A stretch of DNA of 64,000 nt from Agrilactobacillus composti DSM 18527 = JCM 14202 (GTDB lineage Bacteria > Bacillota > Bacilli > Lactobacillales > Lactobacillaceae). Made by a program: the position numbers and the translations under genes. The DNA is taken from assembly GCF_001436375.1 (NCBI RefSeq), contig NZ_AZGA01000020.1:62001-126000 (forward strand), given 5' to 3'. Positions 41,414 through 48,883 of the stretch are shown piece by piece; the stretch's first letter is position 1, and every line of letters starts with the position of its first letter. Below the pieces are notes generated by a model, which was not told where the DNA came from, did no database searches, and was given only the letters and a program-made list of their open reading frames with translations.

Positions 41414-42997
41414 TTAATTAGTGCCTGCTGGCCACGGGATTTGCGTAATTCGTTGCTGGGCGATGTGGAGTTCTTGGTCGCACAATTGCCGCAGGAAGTA
41501 ACGATCATGGGCAATGATCAGTAGGGTACCACTGTAATCTGCCAGCAGGCGCTCAATTTCTTCTCGCGCGGCAATGTCCAAGTGATTGGTGGGCTCATCT
41601 AAAATCAATAAGTTGCGTTTAGTTTGGAAGAGACGCAACAGGGTCAGCCGAATCCGTTCACCCCCAGAAAGGTCTTGCAAGCGCCTAGCCACGTCTTCAG
41701 CGAAAAAGCCAAAGCGGGCCAGTGCCTGACGAGCAGCCTGTTCATTGGGCATAAAGGTCTGGACAAAAGCCAATAGGCGACTTTGGGGCTGGTCAAATTG
41801 GGGATTTTGCGGCAGGTAGCCCGTGTGTAAACTCGCGCCTAAGGTCACGGTCCCACTGGTGGGAGCCAGCTTCCCCAGAATCAATTTTACCAGGGTACTC
41901 TTGCCAGACCCATTGGCCCCGGTAATGGCCACCCGATCTCCCCGGTGTAGCCGGAAATCAGCGTGTTGGAATAAGAGGTGTTGATTAAAGGTCATGCCCA
42001 AATCTTGCGCAGTGATGACGTTGTTACCGGAACGGCCGGCGACAGCGACATTTTGCAGGCGCTGTTTGGGAGACTTGGGCACTTGGATCACTTGGATTTT
42101 GGCTAAGCGTTTTTCCAGTTCTTTGGCTTTGCGGAAGAACTTCTCGTTTTGACTCTCATTGCCCCATTGTCGGTATTGCCGAATTTGTAATTTCAATTTT
42201 TGAATGGCTTTGGCTTGCAATTCATGATTTTTTTGCAATTGGGCCAAGTGCTGGGCTTTGAGTTGCACATAGCGGGTGTAATTCCCCGGATAGGCCAGCA
42301 GTTGGCCATCTTCTATTTCCCAGGTTTGCTCGGTCACCCGGTCCAAGAATAAGCGGTCATGGGAAATCACCAGATAGCCGGTTTTGCCCTTTTTTAAAAA
42401 TTGTTCTAACCATTCAATGCCGGCGGTGTCTAAATGGTTGGTGGGCTCGTCTAAGAGGAAAAAGTCGGCCTCTGAAAGTAACAATTGGGCTAAAGCAACT
42501 CGCATCCGTTCGCCACCGGAAAGGTCTTGGATAGCCGCTGACTTCAGGTGCCAAATCCCCAAGCCCTTTAAGATGGTGTTGATCCGATCTTCAAAGGCAT
42601 AGCCACCTTGGTCTTCAAAGGCTTGCTGCAAATCAGCATAGCGGTTTAATACTTTGTCTAAGGCCACATTTGGTTGGCTCATTTGGGCTTCATAGTAATG
42701 CAATTCAGCTTGCAGGCGGGACAAGGCCGGTTGACTGGCCCCCAGAAAAGCAGTGACTGTCTCAGGGACAGCCAGCAGTTGCTGGTCTAAATGGGCGATG
42801 GTGGCGGTTTTAGCCCGGCTCACCACACCACTATCGGCGGTCTCACTGCCAAGTAGGATGTTCATCAAAGTGGACTTGCCACTGCCATTTTGACCCACCA
42901 AGGCGATGCGGTCAGTTGCCGTAAGGTGTAAGGAAATATTGGTCAAAATAGGTTCGTGGTCGTATTGTTTCGTAATTTTGTTGGCTTGTAGTAGCAT
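41414..42997 (-). CDS. ABC-F ATPase (ribosome-associated type)
   Basis: 527 aa protein with two ABC domains and no membrane part. The first domain has GQNGSGKST, LSGGERMRVALA and LLDEPTNHLD; the second has GANGSGKST, LSGGERIRLTLL and ILDEPTNHLD. They are joined by a charged helical linker (about 240-310; KKNHELQAKAIQKLKLQIRQ-like, read here as QKNHELQAKAIQKLK) that would reach the peptidyl transferase centre. ABC-F proteins either tune translation or give resistance to ribosome-targeting drugs. The leader carries an attenuator-like hairpin and short ORFs, as in antibiotic-induced members. SD AAGGAG precedes the ATG. Confidence 0.9.
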   Translation of the reverse strand: MLLQANKITKQYDHEPILTNISLHLTATDRIALVGQNGSGKSTLMNILLGSETADSGVVSRAKTATIAHLDQQLLAVPETVTAFLGASQPALSRLQAELHYYEAQMSQPNVALDKVLNRYADLQQAFEDQGGYAFEDRINTILKGLGIWHLKSAAIQDLSGGERMRVALAQLLLSEADFFLLDEPTNHLDTAGIEWLEQFLKKGKTGYLVISHDRLFLDRVTEQTWEIEDGQLLAYPGNYTRYVQLKAQHLAQLQKNHELQAKAIQKLKLQIRQYRQWGNESQNEKFFRKAKELEKRLAKIQVIQVPKSPKQRLQNVAVAGRSGNNVITAQDLGMTFNQHLLFQHADFRLHRGDRVAITGANGSGKSTLVKLILGKLAPTSGTVTLGASLHTGYLPQNPQFDQPQSRLLAFVQTFMPNEQAARQALARFGFFAEDVARRLQDLSGGERIRLTLLRLFQTKRNLLILDEPTNHLDIAAREEIERLLADYSGTLLIIAHDRYFLRQLCDQELHIAQQRITQIPWPAGTN

Positions 42998-43029
42998 GTT
43001 TTCTTCTCCTTAAAGTTGCCGGAGAACGC

Positions 43030-43061
43030 AAAAAGCCATGGCAATCACGCACCATGGCTTT
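43030..43061 (-). promoter_or_regulatory. Attenuator hairpin in the ABC-F leader
   Basis: Perfect 10 bp stem AAAGCCATGG (43032-43041) with CCATGGCTTT (43052-43061). Read on the minus strand it ends in CTTTTTGCG about 33 nt before the ABC-F start, so it is an intrinsic terminator lying inside the leader. Confidence 0.65.
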
Positions 43062-43092
43062 CCCTTAAATGGTTTGGCGTCTCGGCGGTCAT
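43045..43092 (-). CDS. Putative 15-codon leader peptide
   Basis: MTAETPNHLRESHGA, whose TGA stop falls inside the loop of the attenuator hairpin. Its ATG overlaps the TGA of the preceding frame (ATGA), so it could be read by coupled translation; there is no own SD. A ribosome stalled here would disrupt the terminator stem. It could also be chance. Confidence 0.3.
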   Translation of the reverse strand: MTAETPNHLRESHGA

Positions 43093-43226
43093 TGGTTGTT
43101 GTACATTTGACTATTTTTAGACAGACTGGTCCCCTTAGTAGCCAAAATAAAACCAATGGTATGGTGAAAAGACACGCTTAAGCGCATTTCATCGATTTGA
43201 ATGTTCGTCTTTTCATAACCGCGCAT
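43089..43226 (-). pseudogene. Short gene remnant, 45 codons
   Basis: Open frame MRGYEKTNIQIDEMRLSVSF... ending SQMYNNQ. The frame continues 12 codons upstream (HQLTEEGLAI) to a stop without another start codon, and reads like the end of a larger soluble protein. GAAGAAGG lies about 10 bp before the ATG. I cannot name the family. It fills most of the 296 bp between the ABC-F and adenosine deaminase genes. Confidence 0.35.
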
Positions 43227-43293
43227 GATTGCCAGACCTTCTTCCGTTAGTTGATGTATTCAGAATATCGAAAATCGATTAAAATTGCAACTT

Positions 43294-44313
43294 TTAGGAT
43301 AGAGCTTGATAAGCAGCCTTGAATTGCCGGGTCAGTTGGGCCTTTAAAGCCGGGGCGCAAAAGGCGGCGGCAATACCGTCCAAATTGAATTGCAGAAAAG
43401 TGGCGGCCGACGTTTGAAAGTATTTTTGAAACAGGGCATATTCTTTTGTTAAAGTGGTGTTAGAGACGGTGCGGTTATCCGTGTTGATGCAAGCTTGTAA
43501 TTGGTTTTGTCGGATTAAATCATAGGGATAGTCCGCGATATTGGTGACCGCCTTGGTTTGTAAATTACTGGTGAGACATAATTCCAGACAGGCGTGGTGA
43601 GCTTTGATATAAGCGGCTAAGTCGGGTTGCTCGTACAAGGCCGTGCCGTGGCCAATGCGGGTGGCCCCTAAATGAATACTTTCATAAATATTATGGGCAC
43701 AATGGCATTCCCCCGCGTGCAGGGTCAAGGGCAAACCCTGGGTCCGGGCATAGGCGATGGCCGGTTTTAAGTCGGCTGGTGGAAAGTCCGCCTCATTGCC
43801 GGCAAAATCCACCCCGCCTAAGCCTTGGTGCAAGTAAGGAACCGCCGCTTTAAAAGCCGCAATATTAGCAGCATTGTCCAATTGACGCATGCCACAGACC
43901 AAGAGATTGCTATGGATGCCAAAGGCGGCTTCGCCTTGCTTGAGGCCGTCGATCACTGCGGCAATGGTTTCACCAAGGCTTAAACCCTGATCTAGGGAAA
44001 AAGCGGGGGCAAAGCGGATTTCTATGTATTGGACATTCTCCGCCGCCGCTTGTTCCAAGACGTCAAAGGCGGCCAGTTTTAAGGCGGCTTTGGTCTGCAA
44101 GAGGGGGGCCACAAAGTCGAACTTTTCTAAATATTCCCCCAGATTGGCGATGGGTTCTTGGACCTGGGTCAATTGTGCCAAAGCTTGATCACTTTCGGGT
44201 ACCGGGATCTGGGCCATTTTAGCCAATTGGCGAATGGCTTTTAAGGACAAGGAACCATCTAAGTGGCAGTGTAATTCAACTTTAGGTAACGCCTGTAATG
44301 TTTTTAAATCCAT
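43294..44313 (-). CDS. add: Adenosine deaminase
   Basis: Zinc amidohydrolase (339 aa) converting adenosine or deoxyadenosine to inosine. PKVELHCHLDGSLS holds the HxH zinc ligands. Further motifs are TLHAGECH (zinc histidine and catalytic glutamate region), RIGHGTAL (catalytic histidine) and NTDNRTVS (zinc aspartate). GGAGGTG precedes ATG 44313; a longer upstream frame would run into the divergent gene. The neighbour on the other strand, pdp, makes a nucleoside salvage pair. Only 28 bp separate the two starts. Confidence 0.95.
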   Translation of the reverse strand: MDLKTLQALPKVELHCHLDGSLSLKAIRQLAKMAQIPVPESDQALAQLTQVQEPIANLGEYLEKFDFVAPLLQTKAALKLAAFDVLEQAAAENVQYIEIRFAPAFSLDQGLSLGETIAAVIDGLKQGEAAFGIHSNLLVCGMRQLDNAANIAAFKAAVPYLHQGLGGVDFAGNEADFPPADLKPAIAYARTQGLPLTLHAGECHCAHNIYESIHLGATRIGHGTALYEQPDLAAYIKAHHACLELCLTSNLQTKAVTNIADYPYDLIRQNQLQACINTDNRTVSNTTLTKEYALFQKYFQTSAATFLQFNLDGIAAAFCAPALKAQLTRQFKAAYQALS

Positions 44314-44341
44314 AAAGCACCTCCGAGAAAGGATGAGATCA

Positions 44342-45646
44342 ATGGTTCTGTCAATGTTAGAAATTATCGCCCACAAGCGCGACGGCGCGGTCTTAACCCC
44401 TGAAGAAATTCAATTTGTGGTGACCAATTATACCCAAGGCAAGATTCCGGATTACCAGGTCAGTGCTTGGTTGATGAGTGTGTATTTGCAGGGGATGAAT
44501 TTTCAAGAAGCCAGTGAATTGGCCATGGCCATGCGGGATTCTGGAGAGCAGCTCCACTGGCCGGCCAAGTTCTTACCCATCATCGACAAGCACTCCACCG
44601 GGGGCGTGGGGGATAAGGTTAGTCTCATTCTAGCACCGATTTTGGCTGCTTGTAACCTATATGATCCCATGATCGCCGGCCGCGGCTTGGGGCACACCGG
44701 TGGGACGTTGGACAAATTGGAAAGTATCCCCGGTTTCGACGTAGCGCTGGATGATGCGGCGTTACAAGCAGCGTTACAACAAGCTAAAGTCGTCATAACC
44801 GGTGCCACCACTGAGTTAGCACCGGCGGACCGCTTGCTTTATGCTCTCCGGGATACCACCGGTACCGTGGCGTCCATCCCGTTAATTGCCAGTTCCATCA
44901 TGAGTAAAAAATTGGCCGCCGGGATTTCCGGCTTAGTGATGGACGTGAAATGTGGCAGTGGGGCCTTCATGAAGACTCAGCCGGAAGCCCGGGAATTAGC
45001 CCAAACGTTGGTGGCCATTGGCAAAGCCGCGGGCATCAAAATGGCGGCGTTGATCACCAACATGGAGCAACCCCTGGGACTGGCCATTGGCAATAGTCTG
45101 GAAGTCCAAGAAGCCATTGCCTGTTTAACCCAGCAGGGCCCTGAAGATATCACTGAATTGACCTTGACCCTGGCCGCCCAGATGTTAGTCATGGGGGATA
45201 AAGCTGGCGATTTAAGCCAAGGCCACCAATTGGCCCAAGGCACTTTGAGGGATGGCACGGCCCTAGCTTGTTTCAAACAAATGGTGGCCGCCCAAGGTGG
45301 GGACGTGGCTTATATTGATGACCCCAGCCGCTTGCCAAAAGCCCCTCAACAAATCACCATAACGGCCCCCAAAACGGGCGTTATAGGAGCGATTGCCACC
45401 GAGCAAATCGGTATGGCTGTAGTTCATTTAGGGGGTGGTCGCTTGGTGAAGGAAGCGGCCATCGACCCTGCCGTGGGGATCGTGTTACGGCATAAAATCG
45501 GTGACGCGGTGGTTGCCGGGGAACCTTTAGCCGTGGTCCACGCCAATCAAGTCAGTCCCGAATTGCTGCAAGACATCCAAGCTTGTTTCAAGATTCAGAA
45601 AAACAGTGCTAATCTTGGACCGCTGGTGTTAGATACGATATTATAG
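44342..45646 (+). CDS. pdp: Pyrimidine-nucleoside phosphorylase
   Basis: 434 aa phosphorylase splitting uridine and thymidine nucleosides to base and (deoxy)ribose-1-phosphate. The signature KHSTGGVGDKVSLILAP, the SGRGLGHTGGTLDKLE-type segment (here AGRGLGHTGGTLDKLESIPG), IPLIASSIMSKKLAAG and DVKCGSGAFMK are intact, and length equals the Bacillus enzyme. ATG at 44342 has GAAAGG 9 bp upstream; the ATG at 44333 is too close to that SD. It is divergent from add with back-to-back ribosome binding sites, so its promoter must lie inside the add coding region. Confidence 0.95.
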   Translation: MVLSMLEIIAHKRDGAVLTPEEIQFVVTNYTQGKIPDYQVSAWLMSVYLQGMNFQEASELAMAMRDSGEQLHWPAKFLPIIDKHSTGGVGDKVSLILAPILAACNLYDPMIAGRGLGHTGGTLDKLESIPGFDVALDDAALQAALQQAKVVITGATTELAPADRLLYALRDTTGTVASIPLIASSIMSKKLAAGISGLVMDVKCGSGAFMKTQPEARELAQTLVAIGKAAGIKMAALITNMEQPLGLAIGNSLEVQEAIACLTQQGPEDITELTLTLAAQMLVMGDKAGDLSQGHQLAQGTLRDGTALACFKQMVAAQGGDVAYIDDPSRLPKAPQQITITAPKTGVIGAIATEQIGMAVVHLGGGRLVKEAAIDPAVGIVLRHKIGDAVVAGEPLAVVHANQVSPELLQDIQACFKIQKNSANLGPLVLDTIL

Positions 45647-45744
45647 AGAGTATATAGTATCATTTTGTTTTCATTAAATTTTCATTGAAAATGGTTCTAT
45701 GTTATTGTGGATATAAGGTCAAAATAAATGGAGGTTGGTTGAGA

Positions 45745-46899
45745 ATGGCATTAACAGACGATTTAAAGAAATTAGTTATGGACGTGACTCGTGAAAAGGA
45801 AAGTCCTTATATTTCTATTTTTATGGGCGTCAATCCAAATGATACCAATATTCAAAAAGACAAATCAGCTTATAAAAATCTGGTTGCCCAAGCGCAAAAG
45901 GATTTCACATCGCAATATCCAAAGCGGGAGTGGGATGTGTATCAAGAAGAATTTGACTTGATCGCCTCAGAACGCTCCTTGGGTCGAGACGGCTTTCAAG
46001 GCATGGCCGTTATCGCCAGTAAAACGCATATCTTTAGATATTATTTGAATATTCAACCAGAAGATCAAAGCTATGTGTCTGATAACTTATATATTTTACC
46101 GATTATTAAAGATGCACAATACAAATTTGATTATGACATGTTAAGTATTGATAAGGCCGGTTTCAAATTGTATCGCGTCCGGGATGGCGCTTTGAAACTC
46201 GCTGATTTACCAACTGATGCGCCAAATGATTTCCACAAGGCAATCATCGATCCGCTATTGGTGGACAGCCAAACTGAGGTCCATCCAGAACATGCCGGCA
46301 ACGATGTTTACAGTACCCGGGATATTCAAGACGTGCCTAAGGAAGATGACTTAGTTCGCTATTATAAGGCCGTGGATTTATACGTGCGCCAGAAGTTCAC
46401 TTTGGTGGAACATGTGCCTGTTGTCTTATTAGGAGCTGAAGATGTCCAGGATATCTTCAGAAAAAACACTAAAAATGGGATGCTGGAATCTAATATTAAG
46501 ATTACCCGGGTCCCTTCTAAACTGGATCAGCCAACCCTGAACCGGTTGAAAGATGATATCAACGCCCAATTCGCCGTGCAAAGTAAGGCGCAAATCTTAC
46601 AAGAATTAGATAACGCCCGTTCTGGTGGTCGGGAGACTTCTGGGGTGGATAACGTGGTCCAAGCCGCGGTTGAAGGTCGGATTCGCCAAGTGCTGATCCG
46701 GGATAACACCGTGGAACATGGGGTCATCGATTTAGACATGAACGTGGATACCAAGAGCAAAACGGCCGCTAAGCATAATTTATTAAACGACATTGCGGTA
46801 GTTGTTTTAGCCTTTGGCGGTTCTGTTCATGTCTTGACGGATGATGAAATGCCAATTGGCCAAAGTGTCATTGGGCTATTACGGGGCAGAGCGCAATAA
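45745..46899 (+). CDS. baeRF-like (bacterial eRF1-related) protein
   Basis: 384 aa soluble protein resembling the bacterial archaeo-eukaryotic release factor (baeRF) family, whose members may act on stalled or hibernating ribosomes. Visible features are the N-terminal YISIFMGVNP strand, a middle domain with DMLSIDKAGFKLYRVRDG, and a C-terminal VVQAAVEGRIRQVLI...HNLLNDIAVVVLAFGGSVHVL domain like the eRF1 domain 3/pelota fold. No GGQ motif is seen. GGAGG precedes the ATG at 45745. The family assignment is from pattern only; other families with this fold are possible. Confidence 0.7.
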   Translation: MALTDDLKKLVMDVTREKESPYISIFMGVNPNDTNIQKDKSAYKNLVAQAQKDFTSQYPKREWDVYQEEFDLIASERSLGRDGFQGMAVIASKTHIFRYYLNIQPEDQSYVSDNLYILPIIKDAQYKFDYDMLSIDKAGFKLYRVRDGALKLADLPTDAPNDFHKAIIDPLLVDSQTEVHPEHAGNDVYSTRDIQDVPKEDDLVRYYKAVDLYVRQKFTLVEHVPVVLLGAEDVQDIFRKNTKNGMLESNIKITRVPSKLDQPTLNRLKDDINAQFAVQSKAQILQELDNARSGGRETSGVDNVVQAAVEGRIRQVLIRDNTVEHGVIDLDMNVDTKSKTAAKHNLLNDIAVVVLAFGGSVHVLTDDEMPIGQSVIGLLRGRAQ

Positions 46900-46937
46900 G
46901 CGCTGTAACGCCGTTTTAAAATTGATCATGACAACCT

Positions 46938-46988
46938 AAAAAATACTTACCTTAGCGCAATTTTGCGGCTGGGGTAAGTATTTTTTTT
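46938..46988. terminator. Bidirectional terminator
   Basis: AAATACTTACC (46941-46951) with GGTAAGTATTT (46973-46983) and T/A tracts on both sides, between the convergent baeRF-like and ArsR genes. It resembles the hairpin at 50342-50389. Confidence 0.88.
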
Positions 46989-46990
46989 AA

Positions 46991-47281
46991 TTATAACGTT
47001 GCCAGAAATCCAGGCAAGACGGTTTCAAATAACGCTTCGTTGAGGCGAACATATTTATTTTGACCAACTTTGCGGGTAGTGGTCAAACCGGCTTCACGCA
47101 AGGTTTTAAAGTGATATGACACTGTTGATTTATTAATATCCAAGTTCTCTCCGATTTCGCCACAGTTCATTTCAGCTTGCTTGGCGTAAAGCATACGAAT
47201 AATTTGTAGCCGAGCTGGGTCGGCAATGGCTTTTAGAATCTGAACCCGCGCTTCATCATCTGTTTGTTGTTTGATTATCAT
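46991..47281 (-). CDS. ArsR/SmtB-family repressor
   Basis: 96 aa winged-helix repressor: IADPARLQIIRMLYAKQAEMNCGEIGENLDINKSTVSYHFKTLREAGLTTTRKVGQNKYVRL. One cysteine (MNCGE) is at the position often used for metal or thiol sensing, but no full metal site is obvious. It is divergent from an MFS exporter with a perfect dyad operator between them, a standard repressor/efflux pair. Confidence 0.92.
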   Translation of the reverse strand: MIIKQQTDDEARVQILKAIADPARLQIIRMLYAKQAEMNCGEIGENLDINKSTVSYHFKTLREAGLTTTRKVGQNKYVRLNEALFETVLPGFLATL

Positions 47282-47296
47282 AAAACCATAATACTA

Positions 47297-47325
47297 TTGC
47301 AAAATGGTTTCGTCAATGCTATGCT
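47297..47325 (+). promoter_or_regulatory. Promoter of the MFS efflux gene
   Basis: TTGCAA (47297-47302), 17 bp, TATGCT (47320-47325), with TGC just before it as an extended -10. Confidence 0.65.
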
Positions 47326-47338
47326 TATTTTCGTTCGA

Positions 47339-47360
47339 TAGTTTGACGATTATCAAACTA
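47339..47360. promoter_or_regulatory. Dyad operator for the ArsR repressor
   Basis: TAGTTTGA (47339-47346), 6 bp, TCAAACTA (47353-47360): a perfect 8 bp inverted repeat just downstream of the predicted start point and upstream of the SD. Confidence 0.75.
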
Positions 47361-47383
47361 ATATTTTAAAGGAGTTGAAGCGC

Positions 47384-48550
47384 ATGCGTCGTTATGCCAC
47401 GATGTTTTTTCTAACCATGTTCCTCATTGGAACGGATACATTTTTAATTTCCCCATTATTACCCACATTAAGTAATATTTATGGGGTTTCAACCGGTATT
47501 TCCGGTTGGATGGTGAGTGCTTATGCCATTGGCTATGCCGTTTTTGCCTTGATATCCGGGCCGATTTCCGATGGCCGGGATCGGAAAAAAGTCATGCTAT
47601 GGGGCTTATTGGCTTTTGCGGTGTCCACCTTGTTGTGTGCCTTTGCCGTGAACTTCACCTTAATGCTGCTCTTTCGCTTCTTGGCGGGGGTCAGTGCTTC
47701 TTTTGTCACGCCACAAGTTTGGGCATCGATCCCAGTGGTTGTGGCCCGTAAAGACATTGTTAAGGTCATGGGCTATGCCACGGCGGGCTTATCCGTCTCC
47801 CAGCTGGTGGGGATTCCCATTGGCAGTTATCTCGCCGTTATTTCCTGGCACGCACCGTTTTTCGTGATTTCTGGGGCGGCCTTATTACTATTGGGGTTGA
47901 ACTTGTTGGCCCTGCCAGAACTAGAAGTTGGGCACCGGGCGCACTTTTCCTTTATGAAGACTTACGCCAACGTGGCCCGTAATGGCCAGGCCATCAGCTA
48001 TCTCATGGCATATTTTGTCTTCCAAACCGGCTCTTTCACTTCAATCACCTTTATCTCCACCTGGTTCACCAAAAGTTTCGGGTTGACCTTAGCTGGGGTG
48101 GGGACGGCCATGATCGCCATCGGTGCCGGCAATTTGGCGGGCAGCTTATTCGGAAGCCGTTTGGTCAATAGACTAGGCTTGGCCCGGACGTTCTTATTAG
48201 AACTCATTGCGTTGATTGTTTTGTACTTGCTATTGCCCTTTGTCACTACTTTTTGGTTGGCCGAAGTCTTGTTGACCATCGTCTTCTTGTTCAACGGCTT
48301 CATTTTCCCGCTGTTCATGACCACCCTGCAAAGTACCGCCAAGAATGCTCGCAGTACGATTTCTTCCTTGTCCAATGCGGCTATGTATCTGGGTGAAACC
48401 CTAGCTGGGATTATTGGTGGCCTGTTGTTCAAGGAATTTAATAGCTACATAGGTATTTCGTTGTTCGCGGCGGTGATGATCGTCATTGCTCTGGGATTAT
48501 ATGCCAAGTCTGGTATCTTTAAGCCAGATCGCATCGAAAGCTCCCTTTAA
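47384..48550 (+). CDS. MFS drug-efflux-type transporter
   Basis: Twelve-helix exporter of the DHA1 type (388 aa): TFLISPLLPTLSNIYGVS in helix 1, GPISDGRDRKKVM as loop 2-3 motif A, and RFLAGVSASFVTPQVWASIP in helix 4-5. ATG at 47384 has AAGGAG 9 bp upstream. Control by the divergent ArsR protein suggests induction by a toxic compound, perhaps reactive or thiophilic. The substrate is unknown. Confidence 0.9.
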   Translation: MRRYATMFFLTMFLIGTDTFLISPLLPTLSNIYGVSTGISGWMVSAYAIGYAVFALISGPISDGRDRKKVMLWGLLAFAVSTLLCAFAVNFTLMLLFRFLAGVSASFVTPQVWASIPVVVARKDIVKVMGYATAGLSVSQLVGIPIGSYLAVISWHAPFFVISGAALLLLGLNLLALPELEVGHRAHFSFMKTYANVARNGQAISYLMAYFVFQTGSFTSITFISTWFTKSFGLTLAGVGTAMIAIGAGNLAGSLFGSRLVNRLGLARTFLLELIALIVLYLLLPFVTTFWLAEVLLTIVFLFNGFIFPLFMTTLQSTAKNARSTISSLSNAAMYLGETLAGIIGGLLFKEFNSYIGISLFAAVMIVIALGLYAKSGIFKPDRIESSL

Positions 48551-48883
48551 AGCTTGGCGGAGCATCGCCCTGGGGAGAATGTCAAAAAAACAGTATAGTG
48601 AATAGATTCACTAATTGCGATTATTTTCGAAAACGGTGGTAATAGGCAGGATAGCCCGCAGGCATAAAATAGGGAATCCACCTATTTTAGCTTTAATCCG
48701 GTTATTACCAAGACTTTAACGAGATGACCGGTGAAGATTTTAATTGACATTCTTGAGAAAATATCATAAGTTTGAACTAATTGATAACTAAGAATTCATT
48801 ATGACACCGGAATAATTCAACCATTCACATGACAAACGATTATATGTGCCCGCACCCCCTTCAATTAGAAAGGAAGGATTTCC
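48551..48883. promoter_or_regulatory. 333 bp control region before hydG
   Basis: No gene. It holds a perfect dyad TAGTGAAT-AG-ATTCACTA (48596-48613). It also holds a foldable segment in which GGTAATA (48638-48644) can pair with TATTACC (48703-48709), enclosing the hairpin AAAATAGG (48666-48673)/CCTATTTT (48681-48688). A TTGACA lies at 48744-48749 with no clear -10. The dyad may be an operator; the folded segment may be an RNA element or the MFS terminator. Confidence 0.5.
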
